This document shows, one piece after another, positions 8,155-15,424 of a stretch of 64,000 bases of DNA. The DNA is from Humibacter albus DSM 18994. GTDB lineage: Bacteria > Actinomycetota > Actinomycetes > Actinomycetales > Microbacteriaceae. Positions within the stretch are counted from its first letter, which is position 1. Each line of letters opens with the position of its first letter. The position numbers and the translations under genes are program-made. The notes under the pieces are model-generated. The model ran no database searches. It was not told the DNA's origin and saw only the letters and a program-made list of their open reading frames with translations. The stretch spans positions 124,001 to 188,000 of the forward strand of contig NZ_ATXT01000016.1 in NCBI RefSeq assembly GCF_000421825.1, read 5' to 3'.

Positions 8155-9417
8155 TCAGCCCAGCACGCGCTCCAGGTAAGCGTTGCGGAAGACGCCCTTC
8201 GGGTCGTACTTCGCCACGAGTGCGCGGAAGTCGTCGAACCGGGGATACAGCGACGGTACGACGCCGTCGGCATCCACGAAGACCTTGCCCCAGTGCGGCC
8301 GAGCACCGAGCGGGAACAGCGCCGCCTCGAGCGCGGCCACCACCTTCTCGACGGCAGCCTGGTCGCGCATCCACGTGAAGTGGATGCCCAGCACGTCGTG
8401 CCCGGAAGCCTCGCTCAACCACAGGTCGTCCGCCGCCACGGTGCGCAGTTCGGCGACCTGGAGCACCGGTCGCATCAGGTCGCCGAGCGGAATCAACGCG
8501 CGCAGTGCGTCGGCGGCGCGCTCGCGCGGCACGAGGTACTCGCTCTGGATCTCTTCGCCGTTGCTCGGGGTGAACGCGAGCTTGAAGTGCGGCAGACGCT
8601 CGTACCACGGCCCGGGCTCGCCGAACTGGTCGGTGCACGCGCTCGCGTCCACTCCCGGGAGAGGATGCCGTTTCTCACTCGACTGCGCCGCTCCGAGCAG
8701 CGTCTCGGGCGCGGCCGGGGAGTCATCCGTGACGACGCGCTTCAGCCACGCCTGCTGCACGCCTGTCCAGTCCGTGAACATGCTCACGCTGTAGGCGGAA
8801 GAGGTGAGCTCGTCGATGTGCGACAGCACCGTATCCCAGTCGAGGTCGACGTACACCGTCTGCGCGACCTCGAAGCTCGGCACCACATCGAGCGTCACCG
8901 CCGTGATCAGCCCGAGCGCGCCGAGGGAAACGACGGCTCCGGCGAAATCGTCGTCACCGCGGCGCAGGGCGCGCAGTTCGCCGCTGCCGTCGATGAACTC
9001 GAGACCGGCGACCGCCGCCGCAAGGCTGACGTTGCCGCTGCCGGACCCGTGCGTTCCGGTCGAGATGGCACCGGCCACCGAGATGTGCGGCAACGAGGCG
9101 AGGTTCGGAAGGGCCCAGCCGCGGGCATCCAACTGCTCGGCGAAATCGCCGTAGCGGGCACCGCCGCAGACGGTGACCGTGCGCGCCTCTTCGTCGAGCT
9201 CGAAGCGCGGGGGCAGGGCGGTCATCGCGATCAGGACGCCCGAAGTGTCGGCGATGTCGTTGAAGCAGTGGCGCGTTCCGACGGCGCGAACGCGGCCCCC
9301 GGTCTCGAGAGCGCGCAGCACCGCGCGCCTCGCCTCGTCGACCGACGCGGGATGCAGGATCTCGCTCGCCGTGTACGCGTAATTGCCGGCCCAGTTGGTG
9401 CCCGCCGATTCGGCCAC
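8155..9417 (-). CDS. Alditol (xylitol) oxidase, covalent FAD enzyme
   Basis: A 420-residue FAD-dependent oxidase of the vanillyl-alcohol-oxidase superfamily, very like Streptomyces AldO/xylitol oxidase. It oxidises the terminal hydroxyl of xylitol or sorbitol with O2 to an aldose and H2O2. The N-terminal FAD domain has TNWAGNYAY, HPASVDEARR and GTRHCFNDIADT; the His is the expected covalent FAD attachment site. Next come LASLPHISVAGAISTGTHGSG and LGALGLITAVTLDVVPSFEV. The C-terminal sugar-oxidase domain ends HWGKVF and FRNAYLERVLG, as in D-arabinono-1,4-lactone oxidases. GTG 9417 is the start: AGGAGG lies 4 bases upstream. An open frame extends to 9573 but is low-quality sequence. A lacO-like site lies upstream. 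Exact substrate is inferred. Confidence 0.88.
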   Translation of the reverse strand: MAESAGTNWAGNYAYTASEILHPASVDEARRAVLRALETGGRVRAVGTRHCFNDIADTSGVLIAMTALPPRFELDEEARTVTVCGGARYGDFAEQLDARGWALPNLASLPHISVAGAISTGTHGSGSGNVSLAAAVAGLEFIDGSGELRALRRGDDDFAGAVVSLGALGLITAVTLDVVPSFEVAQTVYVDLDWDTVLSHIDELTSSAYSVSMFTDWTGVQQAWLKRVVTDDSPAAPETLLGAAQSSEKRHPLPGVDASACTDQFGEPGPWYERLPHFKLAFTPSNGEEIQSEYLVPRERAADALRALIPLGDLMRPVLQVAELRTVAADDLWLSEASGHDVLGIHFTWMRDQAAVEKVVAALEAALFPLGARPHWGKVFVDADGVVPSLYPRFDDFRALVAKYDPKGVFRNAYLERVLG

Positions 9418-9486
9418 GTCGCCTCCTTGATGATGGGTCTCGATGATGATGCGCGCGTTGCGAGGCGCGCGCACCGACCGTTTTTG

Positions 9487-9504
9487 TTGTGAGCTAGAAC
9501 AATT
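9487..9504. promoter_or_regulatory. Candidate LacI-family operator upstream of alditol oxidase
   Basis: TTGTGAGCTAGAACAATT strongly resembles the left and central part of the E. coli lac operator, with inverted TTGT/ACAA ends and the TGTGAGC half site. It lies 70 bp upstream of the alditol oxidase start. A polyol-responsive LacI regulator is a plausible ligand; none is encoded in the window. Confidence 0.4.
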
Positions 9505-9539
9505 GTGCACGATCGCGGGGCCCAGCGCCAACACGGTGC

Positions 9540-9581
9540 CGGCCCCGAGCATGGCACGCGCGGCCCCGAGCATGGCATGCG
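9540..9581. repeat. 21-bp tandem duplication
   Basis: A 21-bp unit beginning CGGCCCCGAGCATGGCA occurs at 9540-9560 and again at 9561-9581 with one mismatch. It lies in the gap between the alditol oxidase and purC promoters. Confidence 0.75.
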
Positions 9582-9652
9582 CGGCCGTAGCGCGCGACGA
9601 TCACGCGATGCGTTGTCTCGGGAGGACGGAACGTGCGGACACGCGCGGCACG

Positions 9653-9658
9653 TACGAT
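9653..9658 (+). promoter_or_regulatory. Leaderless -10 box TACGAT for purC
   Basis: TACGAT, then 6 bases (GGTGCC), then the purC GTG. It is the same hexamer as before purD, consistent with shared control of the split purine genes. Confidence 0.65.
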
Positions 9659-9664
9659 GGTGCC

Positions 9665-10636
9665 GTGACCGCGCAGACTCTTCCCGGCTGGATCCACGCG
9701 TATTCCGGAAAGGTGCGCGACCTCTATGTTCCGCAGAACGCGGCCGAGGTTCCGCAGGAAGCGGCCGGCCCTGCGGACGCTGGCGAACCGGCTCGCGGTG
9801 CGGCGAGCCAACCGGACGCGGCCATCGAGACCGCCGGCGAACTGTTGGTGGTGGCGAGCGATCGGGTGAGCGCGTTCGACTTCGTGCTCGAGCCGGACAT
9901 CCCGGGCAAGGGCGAACTGCTGACCACCCTGTCGTTGTGGTGGTTCGATCAGCTCGACGACGTGCCCAACCACCTGGTCGCCGATCACGCGCTCGACGGG
10001 ACGGAGCGGATCCCCGCCGCCGTGGCCGGGCGCGCGATGCTCGTCAAGCCACTCGACATGTACCCGATCGAGTGCGTGGTGCGCGGCTACCTCACGGGCA
10101 GCGGCTGGCTCGAGTACCAGCGCGAACAGAGCGTCTGCGGCATTCCGCTGCCCGCCAGCCTGAACAACGGCGACCGGCTTCCGGAGCCGATCTACACTCC
10201 GGCCTGGAAGGCCCCCCAGGGCGAGCACGACGAGAACATCAGTTTCGAGCGCACGGTGGAGCTCGTCGGCGAGGATGTCGCCACGCGCCTTCGCGAGGCC
10301 TCTCTCGACATCTATCGGCGGGCATCCGCCATCGCCGAGGAGCGCGGGCTCATCCTTGCGGACACGAAGTTCGAGTTCGGCGCCGACAGGGCGACCGGCG
10401 AGCTGACGCTGGCCGACGAGGTGCTCACGAGCGACTCCAGTAGGTACTGGGATGCCTCCGCCTGGCGCTCCGGCAGCACGCCCGGCGAGCGCATGGCCAG
10501 CTTCGACAAGCAGATAGTGCGCGACTGGCTCGCCGAACGGTGGGACAAGACGGGAACGCCGCCTGCGCTTCCCGCCGACATCGTGGAGCGCACTGCGGCT
10601 CGGTACCGGGAGCTTCTGGCACTGCTCACGGCGTAG
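9665..10636 (+). CDS. purC: SAICAR synthetase
   Basis: Joins aspartate to CAIR with ATP to give SAICAR. The 323-residue protein has the family motifs: SGKVRDLY at the N-terminus, VVASDRVSAFDFVL, VVRGYLTGSGWLEYQ, LPEPIYTPAWKA and the C-terminal LADTKFEFG and DEVLTSDSSRYWD. An Ala/Glu/Pro-rich insert of about 37 residues (about 21-57) splits the N-terminal beta hairpin between VRDLYVP and LLVVASD; most PurC proteins have only a few residues there, which explains the extra length. Start is GTG 9665, with a leaderless -10 box and no Shine-Dalgarno. purS, the usual next gene in compact purine clusters, lies 9 kb downstream. Confidence 0.96.
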   Translation: MTAQTLPGWIHAYSGKVRDLYVPQNAAEVPQEAAGPADAGEPARGAASQPDAAIETAGELLVVASDRVSAFDFVLEPDIPGKGELLTTLSLWWFDQLDDVPNHLVADHALDGTERIPAAVAGRAMLVKPLDMYPIECVVRGYLTGSGWLEYQREQSVCGIPLPASLNNGDRLPEPIYTPAWKAPQGEHDENISFERTVELVGEDVATRLREASLDIYRRASAIAEERGLILADTKFEFGADRATGELTLADEVLTSDSSRYWDASAWRSGSTPGERMASFDKQIVRDWLAERWDKTGTPPALPADIVERTAARYRELLALLTA

Positions 10637-10661
10637 GGCGGTGTCGGTCCAGCCTCAACAT

Positions 10662-10724
10662 CGTTCAAGTCGCGAACAGTGAGTCGATCTCGACCTCACC
10701 GGCCCACTATTCGCGACTTGAACG
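10662..10724. terminator. Long inverted repeat between convergent purC and MFS genes
   Basis: CGTTCAAGTCGCGAACAGTG (10662-10681) and CACTATTCGCGACTTGAACG (10705-10724) pair at 19 of 20 positions around a 23-nt loop. The element lies 25 bp after the purC stop and before the converging MFS stop, so a bidirectional terminator role is likely. The core GTTCAAGTCGCGAA recurs elsewhere in the window. Confidence 0.6.
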
Positions 10725-10783
10725 ACAGAGCTCCCGAGCGACTCGGACGACGCGTCCCCGACGCCCACGCCCTCATCTGAGGG

Positions 10784-12286
10784 CTACGCCGCGGGCTCCG
10801 CCTGCTTCACCACCGGCGTCCCCTGCGTCGCCGACCACTGGCCCGTGTCACGCGGCCTCACGAGGAACAGCGCGACGATGGCGCCGATCAGCGCGACGGC
10901 CGCGGGCAGCAGGATCGACTGCGCCATGGCATCCGTGAAGGGCTGCTGCACGATCGCCGGCAGGTGCGAACCGCTGAACTGGGCTCCCGAGGCGCTCGAG
11001 TGCAGGCCGTTCGCCGTCAGCCGCGCCTCGATCAGGGCGGCGATCGCGGCGCTGCCGAGCACGCCGCCGACCTGGCGCATCGTGTTGTAGACGCCGGCGC
11101 CCGCGCCGGCCTGAGCGGGCGGCAGGTTGTGGGTGGCGGTCACCGACAGCGGCGCCCAGATGAACGCATTCGCGATGCCCAGGACGAGGCTCGGAATGAG
11201 CAGGCGTGGCCAGAGATCGACGTTCGGGTCGAGCCACGCTGCGTACCAAGCGAGTCCACCGGCCATGACGAAGAGTCCGAAGAACGACAGGTAGCGCGGA
11301 TGCACGCGGTCGGCCATGCGCCCGACGAACGGCGACAGCGGAATCACCACGAGCGCCATCGGCACCATGAGCAGCGCAGACTGGGTCGGGGTGAAGCCGA
11401 GCACGAGCTGAGCGAAGAAGATCAGCGGCAGCGACATGCTCGTCACCGTGAATCCGACGGTGCTGATCGCCAGATTGGCCAGCGAGAAGTTGCGGTCGCG
11501 GAACAGCTTCAGCGGCATGAGCGGCTCGCCCCTGTTGAGCGCCTGCCACGTGACGAAACCGGCGAGCACGACGATGCCGGCGATGATCATCCCCCACACG
11601 GTGATGGGTCCGGTGATCGTGCCCCAGTCGTACTTCTCCCCCTCCTGGATTCCGAACACGACCAGGAAGAACCCGACCGCACTCAGAATGACGCCGAGGA
11701 TGTCGAACGAATGCTGATGCGTCGGAAGCTTCGGCACCAGGATGATCGCCGCGATGAAGCCGATCACGCCGACCGGCACGTTGATGAAGAAGATCCACTC
11801 CCAGCCGAGGCCGTCGACCAGAACGCCGCCGAGCAGCGGTCCGACCAGCATCGCGACGCCGGAGGTCGCGCCCCAGAGCGCCATGGCCGTGCCGCGCTTG
11901 TTCGGCGGGAACGTTCGCGTGATGACCGCCATCGTCTGCGGGGTCATGAGCGCGGCGCCGAGGCCCTGCACGACGCGAGCGGTGATGAGCACCTCGATCG
12001 AGCCGGAAAGGCCGCACCAGAGTGATGATCCGGTGAACAGCACGAGTCCGATGAGGTAGATGTTCTTCGGTCCGAAACGGTCACCGAGCCGGCCCGTGAC
12101 GAGCAGCGGCACGGCGTACGCCAGCAAGTAGGCGCTGGTGACCCAGATGACCGAGTTGATGTCGGTCTTGAGACCTTCCATGATCTTCGGGTTGGCTACC
12201 GACACGATGGTCGTGTCGACCAGGATCATGAAGAACCCGATGACCAGCGCCCAGAGCGCGGGCCAGGGGCTTCTCTGCTTTTCCAT
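10784..12286 (-). CDS. DHA2 family drug:H+ antiporter (EmrB/QacA type)
   Basis: A 500-residue major facilitator protein with 14 predicted membrane helices. TM1 carries FFMILVDTTIVSVANPKI, the DHA2 motif D1 (LD-T-VNVALP type). GRLGDRFGPKNIYLIG is MFS motif A, and GWEWIFFINVPVGVIGF is the loop typical of the EmrB/QacA subfamily. It should export lipophilic drugs or metabolites using the proton gradient. Start ATG 12286 has GAAGGA 4 bases upstream. It lies 101 bp downstream of a PadR repressor on the same strand, the usual regulator-efflux pairing, with a pair of direct repeats in the gap. Confidence 0.93.
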   Translation of the reverse strand: MEKQRSPWPALWALVIGFFMILVDTTIVSVANPKIMEGLKTDINSVIWVTSAYLLAYAVPLLVTGRLGDRFGPKNIYLIGLVLFTGSSLWCGLSGSIEVLITARVVQGLGAALMTPQTMAVITRTFPPNKRGTAMALWGATSGVAMLVGPLLGGVLVDGLGWEWIFFINVPVGVIGFIAAIILVPKLPTHQHSFDILGVILSAVGFFLVVFGIQEGEKYDWGTITGPITVWGMIIAGIVVLAGFVTWQALNRGEPLMPLKLFRDRNFSLANLAISTVGFTVTSMSLPLIFFAQLVLGFTPTQSALLMVPMALVVIPLSPFVGRMADRVHPRYLSFFGLFVMAGGLAWYAAWLDPNVDLWPRLLIPSLVLGIANAFIWAPLSVTATHNLPPAQAGAGAGVYNTMRQVGGVLGSAAIAALIEARLTANGLHSSASGAQFSGSHLPAIVQQPFTDAMAQSILLPAAVALIGAIVALFLVRPRDTGQWSATQGTPVVKQAEPAA

Positions 12287-12319
12287 GATGTCCTTCTGTG
12301 GGGTTGAGCTTTATTCGGA

Positions 12320-12355
12320 AGGGACGAATCCTCGATGGTGAGGGACGAATCCTCG
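12320..12355. promoter_or_regulatory. Direct repeats between padR-like gene and MFS gene
   Basis: AGGGACGAATCCTCG occurs at 12320-12334 and 12341-12355. The copies are exactly 21 bp apart, two turns of the helix, 34 bp upstream of the MFS start. The phasing suggests a binding site for two protomers, possibly the PadR product. Confidence 0.45.
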
Positions 12356-12387
12356 TTGGGGAATCGGGCCGTGCTTCGGATCGGCGA

Positions 12388-12942
12388 CTACCAGTCGATC
12401 GAGCCGCTCTTCAGTTCGTCGATGAGCCCGTCGACCCAGGAGCGTTCCGCCTCGAGCTGCACGCGAAGATAGGACGCCTCGAGCCAGTACTTGCGCTGGA
12501 GGTTCTTGCCCTCGACATGATCCACGGCACCTACGACAAGTTCGAGCTGGGATCGAAGCACGAGTGCACGCTTCTGAAGCAGCCGGATGACCGTCTCTCG
12601 CGGAAGGTTGTGCGCCTCGGCGATCGCCAGCGGAAACTCGGGATACTCGTACTTCCACTCGGCGAGCATCTCGGTGAGTCGCTCGAGGAACCTGTCGCGC
12701 CCCCGATCCGTGATCTCATAGGTGGTGCGTTCCGGCCTGTTGCCTTCGCGCTCGGTGCCGGTGGCGCGCACGAGCCCGTCGCGCTCCAGCCGCTCGACCG
12801 TGTGATAGAGCGATCCCGGGCGCACCTTCACGATGCGGTCCTCCGACCGCTGCATGAAGGTCTGGAACATCTCGTACGGGTGCATCGGCCGCTCCGAAAG
12901 GAGACCGAGTATGGCGATACCGAGCGGTGTCGGCACAGACAT
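12388..12942 (-). CDS. PadR family transcriptional regulator
   Basis: A 184-residue repressor. The N-terminal winged helix reads LGIAILGLLSERPMHPYEMFQTFMQRSEDRIVKVRPGSLYHTVERLERDGLV, the PadR signature, with the wing at RPERTTYEITDRG. The C-terminal half (about 90-184) is the helical PadR-C dimerisation domain. PadR proteins usually repress their own operon and an adjacent multidrug exporter and are released by phenolic or drug ligands; the MFS exporter follows on the same strand. ATG 12942 has GAGGAGG 5-6 bases upstream. The frame remains open far upstream through a microsatellite, which is not coding. Confidence 0.93.
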   Translation of the reverse strand: MSVPTPLGIAILGLLSERPMHPYEMFQTFMQRSEDRIVKVRPGSLYHTVERLERDGLVRATGTEREGNRPERTTYEITDRGRDRFLERLTEMLAEWKYEYPEFPLAIAEAHNLPRETVIRLLQKRALVLRSQLELVVGAVDHVEGKNLQRKYWLEASYLRVQLEAERSWVDGLIDELKSGSIDW

Positions 12943-13005
12943 GGGGGCCTCCTCTCCTGACGGATTCGCGTGACTGATTCGCGAGCACGGATATTCGGTG
13001 TGAAT

Positions 13006-13021
13006 TATTCCACGTGGAATA
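13006..13021. promoter_or_regulatory. Perfect palindrome overlapping the PadR promoter
   Basis: TATTCCACGTGGAATA is a perfect 16-bp palindrome. It overlaps the -10 box of the minus-strand PadR promoter and covers the expected transcription start, so it is a strong candidate for the PadR autorepression operator. Confidence 0.6.
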
Positions 13022-13046
13022 TACCTCGCCGACCAATTGTACGCAA
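13018..13046 (-). promoter_or_regulatory. Promoter of the PadR gene
   Basis: On the minus strand, TTGCGT (13046-13041) and TATATT (13023-13018) are separated by exactly 17 bp, a near-consensus housekeeping sigma promoter. It is the best promoter in the window. The microsatellite begins 5 bp upstream of the -35 box. Confidence 0.65.
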
Positions 13047-13050
13047 GCCG

Positions 13051-13113
13051 CACGCTGCACGCTGCACGCTGCACGCTGCACGCTGCACGCTGCACGCTGC
13101 ACGCTGCACGCTG
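13051..13113. repeat. Heptanucleotide microsatellite, nine perfect copies
   Basis: CACGCTG is repeated nine times without error, immediately upstream of the -35 box of the PadR promoter. A 7-bp unit changes the phase of upstream DNA by two thirds of a turn per copy gained or lost. It is not a CRISPR array: there are no spacers. Confidence 0.95.
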
Positions 13114-13259
13114 CCAGTATGCGTGCGCGTCCTCGCGTCGAGACGCCTGCGCGAACACCACTGGACACACGCCACTGCGCCGACTGCGCATCGCTCCGGG
13201 ATGGCGATGTGCAGACGGCGCAGTCTCAGATCATGAGGGCGAGGGATGCCCCGCGCGCC

Positions 13260-14522
13260 TCAGGCGCTCGTCCTCGACAGGACGATGCCCGCGCCCACGG
13301 TGCGATTGGTCCCCTCGTCGACGAGGATGAAGGACCCCGTCTCGCGGTTGTGCTCGTACGCGTCGACGAACAGCGGAACCGACGCACGCAGACGCACGCG
13401 GCCGATGTCGTTCAGGGTGAGCGAGCCGGCCTCGCGGTCGCGGTGCAGGGTGTCGGTGTTGAGCCGGTAGTCGATGCCTGTCACCTTCGCCCTGGCCCAC
13501 TTGGTCGTGTGTTTGAGTGCGTACATCGTGCCGGGGACGAGCTCGCTCGTCTCATCCATCCAGCACACGTGCGCGTCGAGCTCCTGCGTGATGGAGGGCA
13601 TGTTGCCGGGCCGGCAGATCATGTCGCCGCGGCTCACATCGATGTCGTCTGCCAGGAGCACCTGCACCGACATGGTCGGGAATGCCTCCTCGACCGGCCC
13701 GTCGGGACCGAGGATCTGCGTGATCTCGGTCTCGAAGCCGCTCGGCAGCACCCGCACGCGATCACCGGCACGAAGCACGCCGCCCGCGACCGAGCCCGCG
13801 TAACCGCGGTGGTCGTGGTGCTCGTGCGAGTGCGGGCGCACCACGAGCTGCACCGGGAGGCGCACATCGACGAGGTTGCGGTCGCCGGCTATGTGCATGT
13901 GCTCCAGGTGACGCAGCAGCGGAGTGCCGTCGAACCAGGGCATGTTCGCGCTCGCGTCCACGACGTTGTCGCCGAGCAACGCCGACACCGGAATGAACGA
14001 CAGGTCGGGAATGCGAAGACGCACCGAGAAGTCCTCGAACTCCGAAACGAGTGAGTCGAAGACCTCCTGCGACCAGCCGACGAGGTCCATCTTGTTGACG
14101 CACACGACGACGTGCTCCACGCCGAGCAGCGCGGCGAGCACGGCGTGACGGCGACTCTGCTCCGTCATACCGTTGCGGGCATCCACGAGGATGATCGCGG
14201 CGTCGGTCGTCGAGGCGCCGGTCACCATGTTGCGGGTGTACTGCACGTGCCCCGGGGTGTCGGCGAGGATGAAGCTGCGCCGCGGTGTGGCGAAGTAGCG
14301 GTATGCCACGTCGATGGTGATGCCCTGCTCGCGCTCCGCGCGCAGGCCGTCGGTGAGCAGCGCGAGGTCGGTGTACTCGTCGCCGCGCTGGCGGCTCACG
14401 CGCTCGACGTGGTCCAGTTGGTCGTCGAAGAGGGACTTGCTGTCGTACAGCAGGCGTCCGATCAGCGTGCTCTTGCCATCGTCGACGGATCCGGCCGTCG
14501 CGACCCTCAGCAGTTCGGGCAT
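13260..14522 (-). CDS. cysN: Sulfate adenylyltransferase GTPase subunit
   Basis: The 420-residue GTPase that drives CysD in making adenosine 5'-phosphosulfate from sulfate and ATP. The EF-Tu-like G domain shows GSVDDGKST (P-loop, about 11-19), DTPGH (G3) and NKMD (G4). Beta-barrel domains 2 and 3 follow (VVRPHSHEHHDHRGYAGSVAGG, then VCWMDETSELVPG). The length is that of a CysN without a fused APS kinase domain, so the kinase must come from elsewhere; one is encoded 3.5 kb away at 18055. The cysD stop and cysN start share a base (TGATG), so translation is coupled. Confidence 0.96.
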   Translation of the reverse strand: MPELLRVATAGSVDDGKSTLIGRLLYDSKSLFDDQLDHVERVSRQRGDEYTDLALLTDGLRAEREQGITIDVAYRYFATPRRSFILADTPGHVQYTRNMVTGASTTDAAIILVDARNGMTEQSRRHAVLAALLGVEHVVVCVNKMDLVGWSQEVFDSLVSEFEDFSVRLRIPDLSFIPVSALLGDNVVDASANMPWFDGTPLLRHLEHMHIAGDRNLVDVRLPVQLVVRPHSHEHHDHRGYAGSVAGGVLRAGDRVRVLPSGFETEITQILGPDGPVEEAFPTMSVQVLLADDIDVSRGDMICRPGNMPSITQELDAHVCWMDETSELVPGTMYALKHTTKWARAKVTGIDYRLNTDTLHRDREAGSLTLNDIGRVRLRASVPLFVDAYEHNRETGSFILVDEGTNRTVGAGIVLSRTSA

Positions 14523-15424
14523 CAGAAATACCCCTCCCTCTTGCGGTCTTCCATGGACGAGTCGCTCACGCGGTCGTCCCCTCGAGTCGCCCCGCGCTCG
14601 GTGAGCCGGGTGGCGGCGATCTCGGTGATGATCTTGTCGACCGTGTCGGCATCGGACTCGACGGCAGCCGTCAGGTTGGCGTCGCCCATCGTGCGGTAAC
14701 GCACGCGTCGGCGCTCGACCTCCTCCTCCGCGCCCGGGCGCACGAACTCGTTCACGGCGAAGAGCATGCCGTCGCGCTCGACGACGTCGCGCTCGGCCGC
14801 GTAGTAGAGCGGCGGAACCTCGACGGCGCGATGCTCGATGTAGCGCCACACGTCGAGCTCGGTCCAGTTCGACAGCGGGAACACGCGAACGCTCTCACCG
14901 GGGAACACCCGGCCGTTGTACAGCCGCCACAGCTCGGGTCGCTGGTTCTTCGGGTCCCACCCGCCGAACTCGTCGCGGAAGGAGAACACCCGTTCCTTGG
15001 CGCGCGCCTTCTCCTCGTCGCGCCGGGCACCGCCGAACAGCGCGTCGAAGCCGTTCTTCTCCGCGGCCTCGAGCAGCACGCGGGTCTGGATGCGGTTGCG
15101 AGACCCGTTCGGCTCCTCGCGCACGAGACCGCGATCGATCGCATCCTGAACGCTCGCCACGATGAGCCGCAGTCCGAACTGCTCGACCATGCGGTCGCGG
15201 AACTCGATCACCTCGGGAAAGTTCAGCCCGGTGTCGATGTGCATCACCGGGAACGGGATCGGCGCGGGCGCGAACGCACGAAGCGCGAGCGAGAGCATCA
15301 GGACGGAGTCCTTGCCGCCCGAGAACAGCATCACCGGGCGCTGCATCTCGGCGGCGACCTCACGGATGATGTGGATGCTCTCCGACTCGAGCGCGTCGAG
15401 CTCGTCGAGTTGGTAGCGGGTCAT
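14522..15424 (-). CDS. cysD: Sulfate adenylyltransferase catalytic subunit
   Basis: A 300-residue ATP-pyrophosphatase of the PAPS-reductase-like family. The PP-loop is SGGKDS at residues 35-40. Later motifs are HIDTGLNFPEVIEFRD, GGARRDEEKARAKER, WDPKNQRPELW, FPLSNWTELDVWRYI and GCMS-region equivalents at the C-terminus. It forms a heterodimer with CysN. It is the middle gene of a tight operon: its ATG overlaps the sulfotransferase stop (ATGA), and its stop overlaps cysN. Confidence 0.96.
   Translation of the reverse strand: MTRYQLDELDALESESIHIIREVAAEMQRPVMLFSGGKDSVLMLSLALRAFAPAPIPFPVMHIDTGLNFPEVIEFRDRMVEQFGLRLIVASVQDAIDRGLVREEPNGSRNRIQTRVLLEAAEKNGFDALFGGARRDEEKARAKERVFSFRDEFGGWDPKNQRPELWRLYNGRVFPGESVRVFPLSNWTELDVWRYIEHRAVEVPPLYYAAERDVVERDGMLFAVNEFVRPGAEEEVERRRVRYRTMGDANLTAAVESDADTVDKIITEIAATRLTERGATRGDDRVSDSSMEDRKREGYF

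Noticed and set aside
13051-13113. CRISPR array
   Set aside because: The units are contiguous 7-mers with no spacers, so this is a microsatellite.
13014-14054. Plus-strand frame reading through the heptamer repeat
   Set aside because: The repeat gives an artificial LHAARCT peptide and the rest is antisense to cysN.
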